A stretch of DNA of 64,000 nt, from positions 22,878,001 through 22,942,000 of the forward strand of contig JANTQA010000023.1 in assembly GCA_027625915.1 (NCBI GenBank), in the 5' to 3' direction. The notes under the pieces are model-generated. The model saw only the letters and a list, made by a program, of their open reading frames with translations. It did not search any database and was not told the origin of the DNA. The DNA is from Anaeramoeba flamelloides (taxonomy: Eukaryota > Metamonada > Anaeramoebidae). A program made the translations under genes and the position numbers. Below are positions 10,751-23,689 of the stretch, one piece after another (the stretch's first letter is position 1; each line of letters opens with the position of its first letter).

Positions 10751-13700
10751 TTATTTTTTCTTTCTTTTGGAAGAATTTTTTTTTTTAATATTTTTCAAAA
10801 TAGATTGTTTTTTTAGTTGAATAGGGTCAGTATTTTTCTGAGTTTCAATTTTTTTTTCTTTTTTCTCTTTTTTCAATTTTTTATTACGATTTTTATGAAT
10901 TAATTCAAAAGTTTCAATATTTTTTTTTGAAGGTCTATGTTTAAAAATCCAATATAAACCCTTTTCAATTGCAAATGATAACACTAAATCTAAAATAATG
11001 ATTCCAGTTAAAGTAAAGCGGAATTTCCATGAAGGGAAAGGATCAAGTTGGAAAATTATATTTAAAGGACGAACGATATCTAAAGATAACACTAACGTTA
11101 AGGAAAAGGTGGCGATCAAACTATAAAAAAGTTTTTTGTTCTCCTGTAAATTCAGCATGAAGGGCCTACCAATATAATTAACTGCACAAGTAATAACTTG
11201 CAAAGCGATTGAAAGTATAAAGATTGATCCATTCAAAACATTTGGCTCGAAATCCTTTTCGATATCCAAAGGCTCTGTAATGAAAGGGTAGGACATTTTA
11301 CAAACGAATATTATTGCGAATAAATGGATCGTAAATTGGAAGAGAATTGAAAACATGACATAGAAAGAAAATATTTTTGTGATGGGCCTTTCAGGATACA
11401 ACTTATCTAATGGCTTTGGCCGTGTAATAAATAAAAAGCAAACAGTAATAAATATGCCTGAAATGGTAGCCTGTTGATCGCCCTGCTTGATACCTTCAAG
11501 ATAGAGAACACTTAAACTATAGGCGGTAATTAAACAGTTTAGTGCGAGTATTTTATACATTTGTAAAGTGGTTACCAACGTACATCTTCCCTGTCGAATA
11601 ATGTCTATCATACAACTAATTGATGATTTTTTACTTGTGAAGGGTGATGCTATTGATGCGTCACCAAGCTTTACTTGTAAATTTTCTTGTTCAGCTTCTT
11701 GTGCATTTTTTCGTAACTTTTCTGCCCAAGTCAATTTCCTTTTACCACTATTATTTTTTTTATTCCTTTTGTTGCCACTTTTCTTTTTATTTTTATTTTT
11801 ATTGCTTTTGCTGTTGCTTTTGGCAATCAATTGCTTCTTTTTGGCTTCAATGGATTTAATGTCCTGTAAGACTTCGGAATTTAATAAAGAAACACCAACA
11901 TGGCTTTGTTTAAGTGCGCCCACATCATTTGTACCATCTCCACACATCGATGTAGTAAATCCTCGTTTTTTTAATTGGATTAAAATATATTCCTTTTGCT
12001 CTGGTGCAATTCTTGCAAATACCGCAATGTGCTTTAAATATTGATCAAATTTTTTTAAGGCGATTAATCGTTTCATAACTGTACCGGACAGACATAAATT
12101 ATATTCTTCTAAATTAATTTTTAATTTTTTTAAATCGCCAATGCTATATTTAACAGTTTTGTCAGACGATTCTGCTATAATTTCAGCATTGCTATTATCG
12201 TTTTGATCGGCATCTTCATTAATATTAATGAATAATTCCTTTTTATGAATAATTTTTAATTCCTTTGCAATATGGCATGCTGTTAAAATATTATCACCAG
12301 TGATCATGACAATTTTATGCTCAGAACTAATTAATTCGCTAATAATCTCCTTACTGTCGTGCTTATTGGAAGTCATAAAAATCAAAAATCCACCAAATAT
12401 TAAATCCTTTTCGAGATCCTTTCGGGGGATTTGTCGTAAATCCCTGATGCTTGTTTCATTTAATTCCTTATACCCATAGGCAATTACTCGAGAGCCTTCA
12501 AGCATATATTTCCGATAAATATCTTCATAATTAGCGGGCAAATCTTTAATAAATTCCTTTACAGTTTCGGGTGCACCTTTACATACGCTATAATACCTTT
12601 TATCCGATACGCCCTCAATAATTTCAATAATTGTAGACATTCGCTTTAATTTTGAAGCAAAAGGATGTCTTTGAATAATTCTGATCGAAAATTTTTTATT
12701 GTTTCGAGAGCATCTGGTTGTCTCCAATCCTGTATAATCTAATCCAATGCCTTTCATGGTGGCCTTTTCAGTAGGATCACCAATTATTTGTTTATCCAAA
12801 AATACTAAAGAATGGCACCCTCCAAGTAAACAAAACTGCAAGTCTGGCAAATTTTTTCCAAAAGTTAATTCACCTAAATTGCTTTTGTTTTTCCCCTTTT
12901 GTTTTTCTTTATTTTTATTTAAATTAATTCCTGCAATTCCACGGAGTGTAATTTTATTGCTTGTTAAGGTGCCAGTCTTATCAAAACAACATACATCTAT
13001 TTTACCGGCAAATGGAATTCTAAATGGCTCAGTACAGAAAATAGCTAATTTGGATAAAGATACTACAGATGTGTTAACAGCTAATGAAAGCTGCATTGGC
13101 AATTCGGGCGGAATTACAGATGTTAAAATCAATACACAATTCAATACCAATTTATATCTACTTCGGCTTTGATCTTTTAGCCCGTTAACAAAGACATATC
13201 CTGATGCTAACAATGCAAAGAACAATAAGAGCAGAATGAAAAATAATGCATCTAAATTGTTTGCAGTTACTCTTTGAGAGCTATGAAGAATTGTTCTCAT
13301 TAATTTCCCCTGGGACGTCCCAAACCCAGTTCTTAAAACATAGCATTTACACCCATCAAAGTTTTTGCTTTGATTTGAATGCTGAATCACCTTTGTACCT
13401 CCAAATATAATGTTACTTTTGTAATTTTTTAAATTTAATTCCTTTTCTTGATCAAAAAATTTAATGCTTTCCTTTAATTGTGGTACAGATTCACCAGTAA
13501 GCATAGATTCATTAACAATGCAAGTGCCTTCAATTAAAAGTAAATCACAACTGGGTATTGTATTTCTTTTTAAATTTATAATGTCCCCGGGTAAAAGTTC
13601 TGTTGATTCTACCCTGATCCAAGATCCCCGATACACTTCAACAAAATATGGCTTGACTCCAATTTCTCTTAAATGGGATAAATTTTTTAATCTCTTATTA

Positions 13701-16700
13701 GAAAAAGTATGTAAAATTTAAAAGTAAAAGGTATAAAAAATTAAAAAAATAAAAATAAAAAAAAATGAGGTTCTGTTGAGCAAAAAATTAATTTTAACAA
13801 AATATGAATAATTTCAAATATTGAAGAACAAAATTTTACAAAGATTACATGAAAAAAATTTTTAAATTTTTTATTTATAGATTTATTTATTCCTTATATT
13901 CTTTTATGTGTTTTTAAAAATATTTTTTATGTTTTTTTTTAAAAATACTTTTATGATTTTTTTACTTAAAGTAAAAATAGGAAGTTTACTTCTTTTAAAA
14001 TAAAACTAACCCATAAAACCTTTTAAATTCGAGATATCATAATTTCCTTGACTCGAAAATAGTTGAAAAAAATCTTTAAGGAATAAAAAAGGAAAAAAAA
14101 AAACCTTTAAAATAATTCGATTTATTTTAATATTAATAAATTATTTCCAAAAAAATATTTCTCAAATGTAAAATAATGAATTTGAATTTATATAATTTTT
14201 TTTAATAAAATATTAAATTTAATCTATTTTCGATTGGTTAAAAAATCAAAGTTAAAAATTAATGAAATAATTATACTAAATATAGTAAATTTGCAATAAA
14301 GTAAATTATCGTTTCTTTTTTCAATTCGCAATATAATTTAAATAAATCTCAATATTATTGAAAATCGTTATATGCATTAGTATATAATAAATTCCGATTC
14401 GTGATAATCGAATAAATATTCTAGTTAAAAAATAATCACGTTTTAACAGTTATATAAATTCTAACACAATATCCATTATTTTGATTATTTTTCCATTTAT
14501 TTACAGTTTTTATTATTTTTTATTTATTTTTTTTTAATTAAAAAGTAGAGAAGAAGAAAAATAATCAACGTGATGCTTTTTAATTTGGTAAAGTATTGAA
14601 TAAAAGAAATGATTGTGAAAAACTTCTTCTTATAAGCTAAATTTCAAAAATAGGGGCAGATTTTTCATCAGTAAAAAATTTGTTTAATTGTTTTTTTTTT
14701 TTTGAATAATAAGGTATTATTCTAAAGTTTTTAGAGATAATAGCCAATATAGATTGATAAATAAAAATATAGTGTAATGATTTTATTTTTTGAAAAACAA
14801 ATGAAAAAAGAAAGAAAATAATAATATAAACAAAGTTTGTCCCTAATTTTGAAATTTGGCTTATGTAATTATCTTCTACTGGGATTAACATCCAGTGAGT
14901 AAAGTAATAATACATTGTTTTGTGATAAATTTAGGCCAAGTATGGTATTACACAAACAAGTGAAAACTATGGTAGTGATCCAGAAATTTCCAACATAAAA
15001 AGAAACAATTTATAAACCCGTTCAACACTGGGAGTACAAAAAAAACTTTTGAAGGAAATTAAGTTTTTGCTTTTTTTATTATTTTTTTGCTCTCGTTTAT
15101 TTGATGAGTTGTTCAGAAAAATGAATACAAAAGAAATATACGACATCACAATAGAATATTTTCTGACTAATATGACCCAGCACGCTATAAGAAAAAATGA
15201 ATTAAAATTAAAGTCTAAATAGCAGACATTCAACTCACCAGAAACATATATTACCTCAATACTACTACTATTTTTATATCTTAATTTTTTTTTCCACTCT
15301 TCATTTTTTATTCTTTTTTTTTTTCTTATTTGTTTTCAGAAAACTAAATTGAGTTTAAAATACTTCTAATGACTGTAATTAAAAGATTCTTTTGACTACT
15401 ATTTGAATTAGGAGTCACCAATTTAGTCACTTTAAAACTCTCTCTTTAACAGATTAAGAGCTCTTGAGCACTTAATCCTTGCCAATAAATCCAATACTCT
15501 ATTTTATTTCTGACTTTTCTTTCCCTTTTTCTTATCTTTGTTTAGAAAATTTTTCTTTTCATTTTTTAAAGAAAAGATATCCTATAAGTTATAATCTTGA
15601 CTAAATTAGAACTAATATAAAAAACCCTCAATAAATTTATTTGAGTGGTTCAGGAAGTGCCGTAGAGTACCTAGGGTTTCCAGAATTCAAAAGAATAGAG
15701 TAAAATCTTTGATTTAACTCAATTCTTTTAAATTAAAAAAAAACTAATGTGAAGTGCCGTAGAGTGCCGCCAAGTGCCTAGATTTTTTTTTGAGAATTCA
15801 AATGAATGTGGAAATATCATAGACTTTACTCAATTCTGAAAAATCTGGAAAACCTAACGTGAAGTGCATAGATTTTTTTTTATAGATAGACAACTTATTT
15901 TCTTATGTTAACTTTTTTTGGTTGTAAATTACCGATAAATTCAAAATAAGTTGGTAATTTTTTTTTGCTCCATTGCATCTATAAGCTCTTTCATGAAAAT
16001 GATTTAATGAACAATCCTCTTGAAAAACTTGAGAGATTAGTGATTTTTGTTTTGGTTGACGAAACAAGTGAAAAAAAAAAAAAAGTACAAAAATTATTGT
16101 CTTAAAACAGCATTAAAGAGATCGCATTAATCTTTGGAATATTTTCTTTTTTCAAAGGAAAAGTGAATTTATGAATATGTTGAATTATTAAATACAAAAA
16201 TATTCATTTGCAACTTTAAAATGGATTTGTATTAAACAACCTGAAGATTCAAGAAAATGGATATATAATCAATTTGTAAAATTTTTGTGTTGTGTATTTA
16301 ATATTTTCAAATATGTTCTATCTGCCTAAACCAGAAATGAATAATATGTGGCTTTAGACAATTGGTTTCTTTTTTTTTTTCGATGATTATTTTTCAGGAT
16401 TTAGCTTCAATTTGGAAATTAAATTAATTTATCATGAGTTAGGCACTTATCAAGTCTGGTTAAAAGTTTAAAATTTCTGATTATTCAAAATAGGTTTCTG
16501 TGATTTCTGTGATTTCTGTGATTTCTGTGATTTCTGTGATTTCTGTGATTTCTGTGATTTCTGTGATTTCTGTGATTTCTGTGATTTTGGTGGTTTCTGT
16601 GATTTTCGAAAATGCTTAATTGTAAAGAAAAAAATCAAATCCTATTTAATAATTTCTAAAAAAAATTGAGAAAATGAACAATATTTTTAAATATCAGAGT

Positions 16701-18852
16701 TGAATGTATTCAGATAATTTTAATCTAATGACCTTTTAATGCTTTTGAAAATAACAACAAATAAATTTAATTTTTTAAAATTCTAGTGTTGCTTTTATCG
16801 AAAAATTTACATACAGGACAATTGACCACACTTTTTGAATATTTTCTTTATTTAGAGTTTTTAAAAACAAATTTCAGGAATTAAAGATTCTTTATCAAAA
16901 TTTTGTTTTTTACTTTCTTAGATCGTTTTACTGATTAATAAAGAAAATTTCAATTTACTTTTTCAGATTTAATGGTTTTCTCTAAACTTGAAAAATGTTT
17001 ATGTAATCTTTGAAAAATTGGCTCTTTTGATCTGAACGTCAAAGAGGTATTGTTAAAACAATTACATCAAAAAAAATGTGGAATTTAGATTTTTTCGGAA
17101 CATTTCTGAAGAAATTATTCTTTTCCGATTTAAAGTTATTCTCAAATCCAAACATTAAGCAACAATCTTCCAAAAAAAAAAAAAAATTTTGAATTTTAAA
17201 AAAATCAAACTGAATAGATAAACAAAAAAAGGAAATCATTAAAAAAATTAAAATTAAAAAATTTTTAGTAGTGTTAATTATTCAAGAATATGGTTTTGTT
17301 GATATTACCAGGCCAATCTGTAAATGTTTATCTTTTTGAAACCTAAAAATTTTTATCCTCAGTGGGTGCTTTGTAATATTTCTTTAAAAGATTAATTCCT
17401 AACACAAATATGATTTATGAATTGATGGCTAAGAAAACATTAGGCAATGCTGATTTTTTTGTTTAAATTAGCAAAAGTTTTTTTAAGTTCTGTTAACTGG
17501 AAATGATTTTAATGGGAAAAAGACCTGAACTCAAAACAATTCTCCAAGAAGATATTTGTTATTATTGGGTTAATAATTCAAAGAAATTCTACCCTTCATT
17601 AATTATGTGAGAAATATGACTCCAATTTTCATAAATTGTTTTGATCCTGTTTGTTTTTTGAAAAAAAAATTTATTATAAATAAAAAGAAAACTTGAAAAA
17701 TTTTTATATTCATTTTCCATTTGATCTTTTCATCATTGATCTGATTCACCAACAGTTTTGTTAGTTTTTTTATAGAGTTGATAGGTGGTAATATTTTTTA
17801 AAATAGTGTGGAAAAGTAATTTTTTCCAAAATTCATCTCCCTTGTCTGGAATTACCGATTGATAAAATAAAAAAAAAAAAACCAAAATCAAAGGAGAAAA
17901 TTAGATAATATAGATGCACGAAGACGAAGATTTTGTTTTCAAAAGGAATTCGCCAAATTGTTTGTAACATTTCAGTCAACTAATTTTATGAGCAATTTGG
18001 ATCTCTCATTCAGAATTATCCACTTTTTTTTTAAAATAATTTTCAATCCTTTGTCAAATTTACTTGCATGTAAAAAAGAGAAGAGTTCAAAAAATAAACA
18101 AAAAAAGAAGAAAAAAAAGCAAAAAGAAAAAAAAAAAGAAAACACAACTAACAAACCTTTTTAACTATCATTGATTCTGAGGCAACTAATAACACCAAGG
18201 TAAAAATAGAAAAATACCAGTATTCGTCCAGGCACCACAAAAGCACACAAAACACTTGAAAAACGAAAAAAGGTGCGAGTGCTTGTTCTTTAAAAAGTTC
18301 CTTAAATTGAGGATCAGGAATTAAAAATTTATTTTTTCCGTACCTGCTGAATAATTCCTTTCTTTCCTCTGAATCTAGAAGCCCTTTATGCTCTAAGTAG
18401 TCTGAAATTTTATAGTTAACTGGATAGTCACGCTTACAAAAAACCTTCTGTTGCTCACTCCAAAAGTATGTCCTGTTTTGGAATAAAAAGGAATGTTGAT
18501 TCTGAGATCTAAATAATTTACAAACTTGGGCGGTGCCAGCTTGCGACTGTGGGAAAACTGCAACGTGTTCGCTAGATTCAATTTTCTTCGTTGCTTTGTA
18601 TCTTACTAAACAGCGGAAGGAAATTGACCAATGAGAAACTAAGTACACCAAGAAATGAACGAAAACGCAGATCGGGAAGCACAAGGCCTGAAGGATCTTT
18701 TCAGACCAGAGATCTTCAATATAAAACGTTCTGTATTCAAGAAGGAAATATAAATATAAGAACACAAAAGGAAAAAAATCCAATCTTAGAACGAATGGAA
18801 TGTCCTTAAGGAGCTTGATGGATTTGATCTTTTTACTGTTGACTTGCGTCAT
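10751..18852 (-). CDS. SPF1: P5A-type P-type ATPase (Spf1/ATP13A1 family)
   Basis: Two exons, 18157-18852 and 10751-13693, join in phase 0 across a 4463-bp intron to give about 1212 residues, the usual P5A length. Exon 1 holds the N-terminal membrane region and the P5A signature APFFVFQVFCVLLWCLDEYW. Exon 2 opens RLKNLSHLR and has SxELLPGDI, TGES, the P5A-type PPELPM motif in M4, the phosphorylation site DKTGT (Asp about 470), MITGDN and GDGTND, then the C-terminal membrane helices. P5A ATPases sit in the ER and remove mis-inserted transmembrane helices. Oddities: PPELPM is followed by Gln where most P5A members have Glu. A lysine-rich insert lies after the GDGTNDVGALKQ hinge region. The C-terminus ends RKKK, which could act as a dibasic ER-retrieval signal (inference). 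Confidence 0.93.
15654..15886. repeat. Degenerate tandem repeat of about 100 bp, 2.3 units
   Basis: Units start at 15654, 15751 and 15861, each with GAAGTGC. The first two continue CGTAGAGT, then a CCTAG box, then a GAATTC-containing segment and an imperfect ACTCAATTCT inverted partner. The third unit is cut short. Within a unit the AGAATTCAAA and ACTCAATTCT parts can pair as a hairpin. Confidence 0.6.
16494..16606. repeat. 9-bp satellite (GTGATTTCT)n
   Basis: About ten perfect copies of the 9-mer, then two to three degenerate copies with GTGATTTTGGTGG. It lies inside the large P5A intron. If translated the period would keep a frame, but nothing suggests coding. Confidence 0.95.
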
Positions 18853-19471
18853 AAAGATTCAGAAAAAGAAAAAGAGAATAAAAAAATTAAAAAAATGAAA
18901 ATTCATTTGATTAATTTGAAATAACGAAACAATTATCAAGAATGGAAACTATTTTTTTGGATAATCTCCCATTCTCCCACGTTAATAAATTAAACATTTG
19001 ACTTCAAATTTGAGGATTCTTAAATTTAATAAGATTTAAGGTGGTAATTTTTTTTTTCTTCCTAATTTTTCGCTTTGTGATTCTCTAAAATAAAGCTATT
19101 AGAAAAGATGTACAGTTCAAAGCCTTTTCAAGTTTATGTACTTTGTCTCTTGATATCCAGAAGAACTCTTAAACTTTCAAATTCAAAGGAATTTATAGCT
19201 TTTTTCTAATCCGATTCTTAATTTTATATTTGTTCTGGAAACCAAATAACAACCCAATCATTATTAATAAGACCAGTTTGTTTTAAAATATTCTCCTAAA
19301 ATTTGAAAACACAAGTTTTGCAGAATAATAGATGGATTTTTGAAAACATAAATACCAAAAATTATGCATCTGATTAAAAAATTGATCAATATTTATTTGA
19401 CTAAATATAATCGAAAAAACTTCAAAATTACTTCCAATAACATTTCAAAAAAATTCAATATTTTTTCAAAA

Positions 19472-20451
19472 TAAACTACAATTCAAAATTTTTCAGAACC
19501 AAAAGTCAATTTTTGAAAAAATATTATTTAATAAATTCCTGTTGAAAAATCAAATTCGAACTATTCATTAATTGAAATGATCACCAATTGTTTAGAAATT
19601 CAAATACCCATATAAAAAAAACAAAATAATTATTCATACTAACCGTTGTGGAAAAAAAGTGAAACAGGAAAATAAGTTCAACACAGTTTTGAATTGGGAT
19701 CATTATTGAAAATTCAAAGTAAGATCAATGAAAAAAAGAATAAATAAATAAATAAAGAGAAAATGGAGTATTCGCCACAATAACAGTTTTTTTAATACTA
19801 TCTTTTAGTCTGGGTTTTTCTTTGATTGATCAATTATTAAAAATTTGTTAAAAAAATTGACTATTTTTGAGATCTCCAAAACCACACCAACAATTTCGAT
19901 AAATCGGGTAGATTTAAATTGTATTTGTTGGGTTGATTGAAAATAATATAATGGGTTGTTATTTGACGTTAATTGGTTTCTTCTTTTTATTGATTTTACT
20001 TTGTATATTCAGGTTCTATTAATGTTCCCAATTAAAAACCTTGTTTATCTTTTTTTCCTGTTTCGCTTTTTTTCCACAACAGTAATATATTACCAGTGTG
20101 TTAAAAATTTTCGATGTAGGCAAAACAAAAAAGTTTTTGTTAAATTTGTAAAAAATCTATTAGGATTATTGATTGATCAATTAATTAGAAAACAATTAAC
20201 TAATTTTATCTGATGTTCTTAGCTCTTAAACAACCCAACTTTTACCTAAAATACATTATTCAAAAAAATTATTTATCGGTATTAACAGGTACATAATTCA
20301 AAAAATAAAATGAAAACATAAAAACTAAAAGATAAAAAAATGATTTTATCAACTTATAAAAATCAAAAGTATTTCCAATTTGAATGAAATTATTATATTG
20401 TAAATCTTGTAATAATTTTAACTGTGCTGGAAATTTTTAATTTTTAGTTTA
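19472..20451 (-). repeat. TIR repeat family A, interrupted by a nested MITE
   Basis: Minus-strand copy of the 540-bp family A element. Homology to 59517-60052 runs from 19472 to about 19640, stops, and resumes at about 20086. The gap is exactly a second element (19643-20082). Without it and one target duplication the copy is 537 bp, matching the other full copies. Confidence 0.75.
19643..20082. mobile_element. Family G MITE, PIF/Harbinger-like, nested in family A
   Basis: 440 bp with terminal inverted repeats of about 70 bp that start CCGTTGTGGAAAAAAAGTG and, on the other end, CTGTTGTGGAAAAAAAGCG. TAA flanks it on both sides (19640-19642 and 20083-20085), the 3-bp TWA-type target duplication typical of PIF/Harbinger. 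No transposase is encoded. Confidence 0.75.
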
Positions 20452-20984
20452 TGTTCATATTAATATCTGATAACTTTTTTGAATTCATTTATTGGTTATT
20501 ATCTAGAGAATAAATATTTAGAAAAGACTCAAAACACGCGTATAATAAGCGTAACCTGATTGGACTTGTCAATATAAAATTAAATATTTTGTTAATAAAA
20601 TCATTAAAAATTTTCAATCGTATTTATTTTGAAATGTTTGAAGTTACACACTAACAAACAAAGAAAAAAAGTAGGGGAAAATAAAAATAAAAATAAAAAT
20701 AAATTGATGAAAAATAGGTTAATATAAAAAAAAAAAATATTGTTTAACGGGTTCTGAGTAAACTTCATGAGACAAGTCTTATTGCAAATAATCACGAACA
20801 CTCAAAAAAAAAATAGCATTTTATTCAAATTTGAATAGTATTTGCCTTGTCGCAAAAAATTTCAAATAACTCCAAGTATTTAAATTTATATTAAACATAA
20901 AAAAATATAACGCTAACCAAAATGGCGGCAACTGCCATTACACATCATAATAAAAATAAAGGAAAATAAATTTTCGACTTCAAA

Positions 20985-22638
20985 TTAAACCATTCTGATG
21001 GGAATTCTAGCAATTCTGGCAAAGCGTTTTTTTTTATATTTTTTCCTTGCAGACAATAATTCATTTTCATCTTTCAAATCGGCACTCCCGACGTGGATTG
21101 CAATTTTTGCAAGATCTCTGGCACAATCAATGATCTCCGATAATTTAAATTTGGTGTAATATTGGAGTGTGTCTGTCCATAAAGGGGGTTTGTTTAATGT
21201 TTTGGTATTTAGCGAAACGAGTGCCAAATAGACTGCGGCGGAAGCCAATTGCGAAGGTTTGTATTTGATCATGTTGAGTCTAGGTATTGAAAGCTCCAAC
21301 AAATAGTTCGAGAGGAGTTTCAGTTTCAAATAGTCCATTGTTTTCATCCCAACACCCGCGGCTTTGATGTATCTTTGAATGAAAAAATAGGGAGAGACAT
21401 AGGTGACTCGAAAGTTTAAAACGTTTAATATAATGGACTCCATTTTTAAGATCTCTTCGCGTTTGTAGCTCTTGTCCGAAATATAAACAAAGTCGTCGAC
21501 CTCCGGTGGATAGATCTCTTCGTATTTGGATGCAATTAGCATTGCAGTGATCCCCGTTAATTGGAGTTTGCTCATCGGGACGTGTATTTTGGAGAGGAAC
21601 TTGTCAATGATTTTGCAAGTCAAATATAAGACTTCCGTTTTTAATTTGAATTTTAAATGGACCTCACACAGCCAATCAAACAAAATGCCTCGCATTTTTT
21701 CATTGATTTTTTTTTGAACAGATAAAAAGTTCATGGGAAGCATTTGTTCTACCTCTTTTTTTTTTTGGTGGCTAAATATGTCTTCGACAAACTCCGTGAC
21801 ATACTGTGGGTTCTTAAGGTTTGGTTTATCGATGTTGTAAATAATTTTTTTTTTTTTTTTTTTTTTGATAGGCCTTCTTTTTTGGTTTTGGTTTTTGTTT
21901 TTGTTTTCGTTTTTGTTTTTGTTTTTGTTTTTGTTTTGGAATAATAAGGAACTGGAATTCGGATTTAATAATTGACTCCCAACCCTTTTCAATGGATTTA
22001 TTTTGTTTGTTTGTGATTTTCTTGTTTTTAATTTTAATTTATCTTCTTTTCGATTTTTAACGGTTACATTTTTTCGACTTTTTTTGACCATTAATCTTTC
22101 TTTACCTTGGTTGAAACTTTTCCTTACACGAACCTTGTTTTGGTTCAGTTGTTGTTTCCCGTTCCTTGGTAACACATTTTGGGAGACACTCCTTTTTAAA
22201 AAACCTTTTGGTTTGGTTTGTTTTCTTTGATTCAAATTATTTTGTGGATTATTTACATTAATGTTGGAATTGATTCTCCCAAAGACAGATCTTTGCCTCG
22301 AGGACTGTTTGTTGTTAAATAGTTTTTTTGTGTTATTGAATGATTGGCTTGTTTTAAGTGATCCTACTTTCTTATTCAAAATTTGTGATTTCCCTTTGAG
22401 TATTTGTCTTTGTGGGTTATATAGATTTGTATTTTCGTTTTCACTTCGAAAGGGATTTGATCTGTATTCAAACTGTTTGTCAAGAAATTTAATTAAAAGA
22501 AAAAATTCAAAAAAAGATTTTTTATTGTGGTTGTTTAGATATTTATTTTTTATTTATTTTTTTTCGAGAAAAAAGAAACAAGTTAGGCTTTAAACATTGA
22601 AGATTTATATTTTAGAATTATTAAAGGATATTTACCAT
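20985..22638 (-). CDS. B-type (mitotic) cyclin
   Basis: The body exon is 20985-22472 and encodes about 495 residues. A cyclin box starts at NFLSVQKKINEKMRGILFDW (MRGIL in place of the usual MRAIL hydrophobic patch), followed by EVHLKFKLKTEVLYL and ASKYEEIYPPEVDDFVYI, then a C-terminal cyclin fold. Mitotic cyclins activate Cdk1 and are destroyed by the APC. The N-terminal tail is basic, with RSVFGRINSN resembling a destruction box with Phe for Leu, and a run of Lys/Asn repeats. The exon has no Met near its start. An ATG at 22636-22638 lies directly against a donor (ATG|GTAAAT), and acceptor ACAAACAG at 22473 gives M|FEYRSNPFRSE in phase 0, so I place the start there. Intron 22473-22635 is 163 bp. 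Confidence 0.9.
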
Positions 22639-23689
22639 TTTTGAGCTCTAAGGATTATTTATTTTTTTAATTTTCTCAAAAAAATAAAAAAAGTATAAAA
22701 TATAAAAAAATGTTTATTTTTTGTGGATTTTAAATTAAATATTTAACGTAATTCTTTCTGTTACCGACACCTTTTCAATCTCAAATATTCAATTAGGAAT
22801 TGGATCTTTTATTTGAATTATTTAGATTTATTGAATTAATTTTTTTTTTGTTAAACAAGTGATAATTTCTCATATAATTGTGTAATTAAAAAGAAAGTAT
22901 GTTTACAATATAAACTCGTTTTTTCTTTCTTTGGACAATTGGAAAATAGGGAAAAGCCAATACATTTCAATACCAAAAACAACTAATAATAAGAGTATAA
23001 AATCCTGGCTCAAAATTAAAACACAGCTTTTTTCTCATTCTTGTTCCCGTTCATCATTTAATTTGAGACTTAACAGTATTCCTAATATTTAATCAATTAA
23101 GAAAGTAAAAATCTATGATATTTTAAGTAAATTTAAAAGATGAATTGAATTTTGTACAATTCTATTAAATTTTTATTTTTTTATTAAGGGAGTTTATTTA
23201 AAAAATTAAAACACAAATTTGAACTCTCTATTCTTTATAAAAAAATTTTCTTTTGATCCTTCATTTTTCTGTTTTTCTTTTTTTAATAATAGAACTTCAA
23301 GAAACCAATACCAGATTTATTGATTGTTTATAGTTGGTTTCTTTGATAATTTGAAAAGGAAGCTTTCTAGGAAAACAAAACAGGGTTATTATAATCAAAA
23401 TAATAATTTTCAAAGTTTATATTTAGTTATATGAACAACTGTTATTTTTTAAAAGGGGATTCTTAAATCAAAAAAAAATCTTATTCGTCCAGGAACTATA
23501 AAAAAAACATTATTAAGGGCAGAGTCATTACAGTGAAAATTTTTTTTCTGTAACAGAAAATAAAATTTAGTAATTTTTATTATGACCTAACACCAATCAA
23601 AAATTAAAGAATGATGTAAATTTGATCACAAAAAATCATCAACCAAAGACGAGGATCTTTATAGAAAAAAGTGCCAAAGAGAAACACCA

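Larger units (their letters stand above)
13694..18156 (-). other. 4.46-kb intron of the P5A gene
   Basis: Donor GTTTGT at 18156 and acceptor TTTTCTAATAAG ending at 13694. The flanking protein joins as VKK|RLKNL, as in P5A relatives. It holds a degenerate ~100-bp tandem repeat (15654-15886), a 9-bp satellite (16494-16606) and much AT-rich sequence. Small ORFs at 14637-15233 and 17039-17239 have no protein-like character. Confidence 0.85.
18853..20984. other. Gene-less region between the P5A and cyclin genes
   Basis: Lies upstream of the P5A start and downstream of the cyclin stop (both minus strand). Nearly half of it is a nested pair of mobile elements (19472-20451). The remainder is AT-rich and I see no gene. 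Confidence 0.6.

Noticed and set aside
14637-15233. Two hydrophobic minus-strand ORFs as candidate exons
   Set aside because: They lie inside the P5A intron, whose flanking exons already join without a gap, and have no family features.
16494-16606. Regular repeat as a CRISPR-like array
   Set aside because: It is a simple 9-bp tandem satellite without spacers, in a eukaryotic intron.
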